The position numbers and the translations under genes are program-made. From NCBI GenBank assembly GCA_043807765.1, contig JAZDFQ010000005.1, positions 62,001 through 126,000 of the forward strand: a stretch of DNA of 64,000 bases, in the 5' to 3' direction. Source of the DNA: Stygiobacter sp043807765. GTDB lineage: Bacteria; Bacteroidota; Ignavibacteria; Ignavibacteriales; Melioribacteraceae. Positions 61,035 through 64,000 of this stretch are shown piece after piece. The notes beneath the pieces were generated by a model that was not told the DNA's origin, searched no databases, and was given only the letters and a program-made list of their open reading frames with translations. Within the stretch, counting starts at the first letter, position 1; each line of letters opens with the position of its first letter.

Positions 61035-61733
61035 TTATTCTTCGCTGTTTTCATCAACTCTTCTTGCGCCAACGTAGCGTTTTTTGTAGTAGGCTTCTTG
61101 AAGTGATGAAATTGTAACGCCAAGCGATGAACTTGAATGAATAAACTGATCGTCTCCAATATAAATTCCAACATGCCCGGGGTTCGATCTTCTGCGTGTA
61201 TTGAAGAAAACCAAGTCTCCAAAAGATAAATCTTCCCGTTCTACTTTCTCTCCAACCGCAAATTGCTCTCTTGCAGAACGTGGAAGTTTCATACCGGTCG
61301 ATTTTTCATAGACTTGCAATGTGAAACCGGAACAATCAATTCCCTTTTCTGTATTGCCGCCATACTTGTACGGAGTTTCCAAATACTTAATCACTTGCAA
61401 AAGAATTTCTTCACGAAAGCCAAGAGGCACATCGGGATTAATATAGTTTTTGTAATTAGCGATAAATTCTTTTCTGTCTATTATACTTTCTTGCGGCGGA
61501 GCTTCATCAAACTCTTCTTCGGTTGAATCGGGCAAAGCTTCTTCAACAATTCTTGGCTCAACGGATTTCTTTGGAGTTGTTTTGTTGTTTTTCTTAGGAG
61601 TGGTTTTCTTCTTTTGTTGTGCGTCTACTTCTTTCTTCGATCCGTAACGCTGCGCGCTTGATGAAGGTGAGCATGCGGAAATTAGCATAAAGCTGATAAT
61701 CCCCAGAATAATTTTTTTGAATAATTGATTCAT
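61035..61733 (-). CDS. NlpC/P60 cell-wall peptidase, lipoprotein
   Basis: Protein of 232 aa. The lipobox is LISACS, then a Lys/Thr-rich linker (about 25-60), then an NlpC/P60 domain. The catalytic Cys is in GIDCSGFTLQVY, with the His in RRRSNPGHVGIYIGD and the third residue in FIHSSSSLG. It cleaves stem-peptide bonds in peptidoglycan. It is 7 bp after rpoD on the same strand. Confidence 0.94.
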   Translation of the reverse strand: MNQLFKKIILGIISFMLISACSPSSSAQRYGSKKEVDAQQKKKTTPKKNNKTTPKKSVEPRIVEEALPDSTEEEFDEAPPQESIIDRKEFIANYKNYINPDVPLGFREEILLQVIKYLETPYKYGGNTEKGIDCSGFTLQVYEKSTGMKLPRSAREQFAVGEKVEREDLSFGDLVFFNTRRRSNPGHVGIYIGDDQFIHSSSSLGVTISSLQEAYYKKRYVGARRVDENSEE

Positions 61734-61740
61734 TCTTGGT

Positions 61741-62595
61741 TTATCCTAAGTATGCTCTTAGATTTTTACTACGCGAAGCATGGCGAAGTCTTCGAATGGC
61801 TTTTTCTTTTATTTGTCTTACTCTTTCGCGCGTAAGATGGAATTTTTCACCAATCTCTTCAAGAGTCATTGAATGTTCTTTGCTCAACCCGAAATAAAGT
61901 TTAATTACTTCAGCTTCCCTTTCAGATAAAGTTGAGAGCGCTCTTTCAATTTCCCTCTTCAGCGATTCATTCATCAGCTTTTGATCGGGCGAAGGTTCTT
62001 CATCACTTTCCAAAATATCAAGTAAGCGGTTCTCTTCACCTTGCGCGAAGGGAGCGTCCATAGATACTGCACGGCCGGCAATTTTAAGCGTATCTGAGAC
62101 TTCGGAGATGTCCATCTGAAGTTCTTGAGCTAACTCAGCGGCGCTGGGTTCACGCTCATATTCTTGTTCCAGACTGCTGTAAGCCTTTCCAATCTTATTT
62201 AACGCACCAACTCTGTTAAGAGGCAAGCGGACGATCCTAGACTGCTCAGCAAGTGCTTGAAGAATTGATTGACGAATCCACCAAACTGCGTAAGAAATAA
62301 ACTTGAATCCGCGTGTTTCATCAAAACGATGAGCAGCTTTAATCAAACCAAGATTGCCTTCGTTGATTAAATCGCCGAGCGAGAGCCCTTGATTCTGATA
62401 CTGTTTAGCTACGGAAACTACAAAGCGAAGATTGGCTTTTACAATTTTTTCAAGAGCGAGTCTATCATTCTGTCTAATCCGGATTGCGAGTTCAATTTCT
62501 TCATCGGGGGTTAGGAGATCGACTTTACCAATTTCTTGCAGATATTTATCTAACGACTGACTTTCTCTGTTTGTGAATTGTTTTGAGATTTTCAA
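61741..62595 (-). CDS. rpoD: Primary RNA polymerase sigma factor (sigma-70)
   Basis: Protein of 284 aa, the short form usual in this phylum. It shows region 1.2 (LDKYLQEIGKVDLLTPDEE), region 2 (NLRFVVSVAKQYQNQGLSLGDLINEGNLGLIKAAHRFDETRGFKFISYAVWWIRQSI), region 3 and region 4 with SMTLEEIGEKFHLTRERVRQIKEKAIRRLR. It lacks the long N-terminal region 1.1 of E. coli RpoD. It is 8 bp downstream of a microcompartment vertex gene. Confidence 0.97.
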   Translation of the reverse strand: MKISKQFTNRESQSLDKYLQEIGKVDLLTPDEEIELAIRIRQNDRLALEKIVKANLRFVVSVAKQYQNQGLSLGDLINEGNLGLIKAAHRFDETRGFKFISYAVWWIRQSILQALAEQSRIVRLPLNRVGALNKIGKAYSSLEQEYEREPSAAELAQELQMDISEVSDTLKIAGRAVSMDAPFAQGEENRLLDILESDEEPSPDQKLMNESLKREIERALSTLSEREAEVIKLYFGLSKEHSMTLEEIGEKFHLTRERVRQIKEKAIRRLRHASRSKNLRAYLG

Positions 62596-62603
62596 ACAAC
62601 CTC

Positions 62604-62876
62604 CTACTTACGATCGACGTTAATAGAATCAACAATCCCCACAATGGTTGCATCAACGGGAGCCATATCAACATCAAGAGGAATAACGGCTTCACTAGCA
62701 GTGACATAAAAAATTATTTCTCCGGCTCCGGCGCCTACAGTATCAAGCGCAATAAGGGGCTCTCCATTTTTTTCAAGTAAAGAATTTATCGGCTGAACAA
62801 ACATCATCTTGTATCCGTTAACAGCTTCATATTTTCTGGTTGCCCATATTGTACCAATAACTTGCCCTAAATACAT
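62604..62876 (-). CDS. EutN/CcmL family microcompartment vertex protein
   Basis: Protein of 90 aa with the whole BMC-vertex (EutN/CcmL) pattern. It starts YLGQVIGTIWATRK, then the conserved LIALDTVGAGAGEIIFYVTASEAV, and ends PVDATIVGIVDSINV. Such proteins form pentamers that close the vertices of bacterial microcompartments. Its ATG overlaps the stop of the second copy upstream (TAATG). BMC hexamer (BMC-H/T) genes are not within the window. Confidence 0.94.
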   Translation of the reverse strand: MYLGQVIGTIWATRKYEAVNGYKMMFVQPINSLLEKNGEPLIALDTVGAGAGEIIFYVTASEAVIPLDVDMAPVDATIVGIVDSINVDRK

Positions 62877-63175
62877 TACGCATCAACCTTTTTTTTCATA
62901 TTGTCTTTAACCGATATATCGAGTTTATCCACAATTGCCATAATAACAGCATCAACCGGTTTATTTTTAGTAAACGTTGTTTGGCGGGCAGAACTACCTT
63001 GAGCGACAATTACAATTTCCCCAACTCCGGCGCCAACACTATCAACTGCAATAACAGTAGAATCTTTCGGATTGTAGTCCAAATCCAACTGTCGTACAAT
63101 CAAAAATTTTGCACCAACAAGTGCTTCATCTTTTCTAGTTGACCACACAGTACCAATAACTTTTCCTAGTAACAA
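62876..63175 (-). CDS. EutN/CcmL family microcompartment vertex protein (second copy)
   Basis: Protein of 99 aa starting with TTG at 63175, which has GAGG about 6 nt upstream; the stop of the PIN protein is next to it. It has LLGKVIGTVWSTRK, VIAVDSVGAGVGEIVIVAQGSSARQT and PVDAVIMAIVDKLDI. It is a paralogue of the neighbouring vertex protein, not identical to it, which is typical of BMC loci with several pentamers. Confidence 0.93.
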   Translation of the reverse strand: MLLGKVIGTVWSTRKDEALVGAKFLIVRQLDLDYNPKDSTVIAVDSVGAGVGEIVIVAQGSSARQTTFTKNKPVDAVIMAIVDKLDISVKDNMKKKVDA

Positions 63176-63176
63176 T

Positions 63177-63569
63177 TTAGCCTCGTAATTCTTTAGGTGA
63201 AATTAATTTGATTCCGCTATTCTTGAAACGCTCAATCTCTCCGGTGAGGATTGGAAGTTTATTGTTTTTCGCGAGAGAACAAACAAGAGCGTCTCGCGTG
63301 GACGCAACTTTATTAAAAAATTCAGAAATGTTCAAACTGTACCGCGGGTGAATTCCCAGCACATTTAACGCGTAAAGGACAGAATCAACTGCTTCTTTCC
63401 GAAATTCATCTGCTGCAATAAAATACAATTCCGATGCCGCTATTACAGAAGTAAAACAGACACCTTTCGTCATTGCTGTTTCTAAAATCGAGGGGCAAGA
63501 TAAATCTTTTTGTGTTAAGTGGTCAACAATGATATCGGTTTCAATCAGAAACTCGCTCTTTGTTTTCAT
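63177..63569 (-). CDS. PIN-domain ribonuclease toxin (VapC-like)
   Basis: Protein of 130 aa. The acidic metal site is D12 (IETDIIVDHL), E47 (AASELYF), D93 (TRDALVCSLA) and E111 (LTGEIERF, where Asp is more common). It is a VapC-type endoribonuclease, typically aimed at tRNA or rRNA. The ATG overlaps the stop of the antitoxin gene by 4 bp (ATGA). It is located between phosphopentomutase and the microcompartment vertex genes in one gene run. Confidence 0.9.
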   Translation of the reverse strand: MKTKSEFLIETDIIVDHLTQKDLSCPSILETAMTKGVCFTSVIAASELYFIAADEFRKEAVDSVLYALNVLGIHPRYSLNISEFFNKVASTRDALVCSLAKNNKLPILTGEIERFKNSGIKLISPKELRG

Positions 63570-63745
63570 TTAGTAAACGGTGGGATTGAAAATTCAACAC
63601 TGGCCAGTTTGCCTTTCGACTGCAAAAACTTTTCCACAACTGCATCCGGTAATTTTTGCAATTCCTTGATGCGTACAAACACTTCCTCCTTAGTCGGATC
63701 CATTTTCTTTTCTGTTTTTAAGTCGTCATTAAAATTTTCATTCAT
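63566..63745 (-). CDS. VapB-like antitoxin
   Basis: A 59-aa protein read directly from the sequence. It starts ATG at 63745, overlapping the end of the phosphopentomutase gene by 8 bp, and its stop overlaps the PIN gene's ATG. The core FVRIKELQKLPDAVVEKFL resembles DUF2281-type antitoxins, and the C-terminus IPPFTK is plausible for toxin binding. The N-terminus is acidic/basic without a clear DNA-binding motif. Assignment rests on position and size. Confidence 0.78.
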   Translation of the reverse strand: MNENFNDDLKTEKKMDPTKEEVFVRIKELQKLPDAVVEKFLQSKGKLASVEFSIPPFTK

Positions 63746-64000
63746 TCAGAAAACTCTTTCCTTCCAAACCATTGTTAATTTTGAAAAAGTGCGCAACTGT
63801 TTGAGCCACATCTGCAAAGGTTTCTCTAATGCCAAGATTTTTGCCCGGCACATTCTTCCGAAAATGAAGCAACGGAACATATTCTCTAGTATGGTCTGTG
63901 CTGATATCAGTCGGGTCATTACCATGATCAGCTGTTAAAATTAAATGATCGGTTTCATCCATAGCGTCCACAATTTCGGGCAAGCGTTTATCAAAATCTT
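63738..64000 (-). CDS. deoB: Phosphopentomutase, 3' part
   Basis: The last 87 or so codons of an alkaline-phosphatase-superfamily phosphopentomutase; the frame is open to the window edge and the 5' part is outside. It contains LILTADHGNDPTDISTDHTREYVPLLHF (the metal ligands Asp, His and the DHTREY motif) and ends NNGLEGKSFLNE. It converts deoxyribose- or ribose-1-phosphate to the 5-phosphate. It is upstream of the antitoxin, toxin and vertex genes with overlaps, so it belongs to the same transcription unit. Confidence 0.94.
   Translation of the reverse strand, partial: DFDKRLPEIVDAMDETDHLILTADHGNDPTDISTDHTREYVPLLHFRKNVPGKNLGIRETFADVAQTVAHFFKINNGLEGKSFLNE

Noticed and set aside
1..64000. Insertion sequences, prophage genes or a CRISPR-Cas locus
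   Set aside because: No transposase, integrase, phage structural gene, Cas gene or regularly spaced short repeat was found in any frame.

Overview
The window is AT-rich, gene-dense bacterial chromosome, about 90% coding and mostly on the minus strand. The gene set suggests a Gram-negative member of the Bacteroidota/Chlorobiota/Ignavibacteriota group, most likely an ignavibacterium-like lineage. The reasons are a DUF5686 outer-membrane protein, a TonB-dependent receptor, a short primary sigma factor, three linked parvulin-type chaperones, an acidic HU-SPOR protein, and secreted proteins with short Bacteroidota-like signal peptides. This placement is inference; no 16S rRNA or ribosomal protein operon is present.

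Layout. 1-5.1 kb: tRNA-Gln and a very long lipoprotein with 16 tandem beta-sandwich repeats. 5.2-7.3 kb: a plus-strand NHL-repeat protein with three small membrane proteins. 7.3-16.5 kb: a minus-strand operon-like block of TPR protein, outer-membrane barrel, HU/SPOR inner-membrane protein, TolQ/ExbB and TonB, which looks like one trans-envelope machine. 16.6-19.1 kb: tRNA-Leu and an ECF sigma/anti-sigma pair bracketed by two Spy-like periplasmic proteins. 19.1-22.1 kb: SDR, GTP cyclohydrolase I and a PTPS-type enzyme (possible tetrahydrobiopterin set), two peroxiredoxins and dodecin. 22.3-28.8 kb: M28 peptidase, DUF5686 protein and TonB receptor. 29.2-35.0 kb: HDOD regulator and nuoFEDCBA, without nuoG-N. 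35.2-41.2 kb: a LysW-dependent amino-acid pathway (lysJ, lysZ, a class II amidotransferase, lysY, lysX, homocitrate synthase, lysW). 41.4-47.7 kb: M23 peptidase, MoxR ATPase and three parvulin/SurA proteins. 47.8-53.7 kb: orphan DNA methyltransferase, metG, trmO and acyl-CoA synthetase. 53.8-60.1 kb: a second ECF sigma/anti-sigma operon, nitrilase-family hydrolase, D-cysteine desulfhydrase-like enzyme and fumC. 60.3-64 kb: lipoprotein, NlpC/P60 peptidase, primary sigma factor, two EutN/CcmL microcompartment vertex proteins, a VapBC-like toxin-antitoxin pair and the 3' end of phosphopentomutase.

Two genes of under 60 codons were read directly from the sequence: lysW (55 aa, C-terminal EDWGE) and the VapB-like antitoxin (59 aa). 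Several gene junctions carry imperfect palindromic repeats of at least five sequence families. They lie in gaps or touch stop codons, and are the most conspicuous non-coding signal here.

The best candidates for something new are the right-edge microcompartment/phosphopentomutase/toxin-antitoxin operon, the 7.3-15.7 kb trans-envelope block, and the LysW operon with an embedded amidotransferase. All functions are read from motifs and context; no database search was run.
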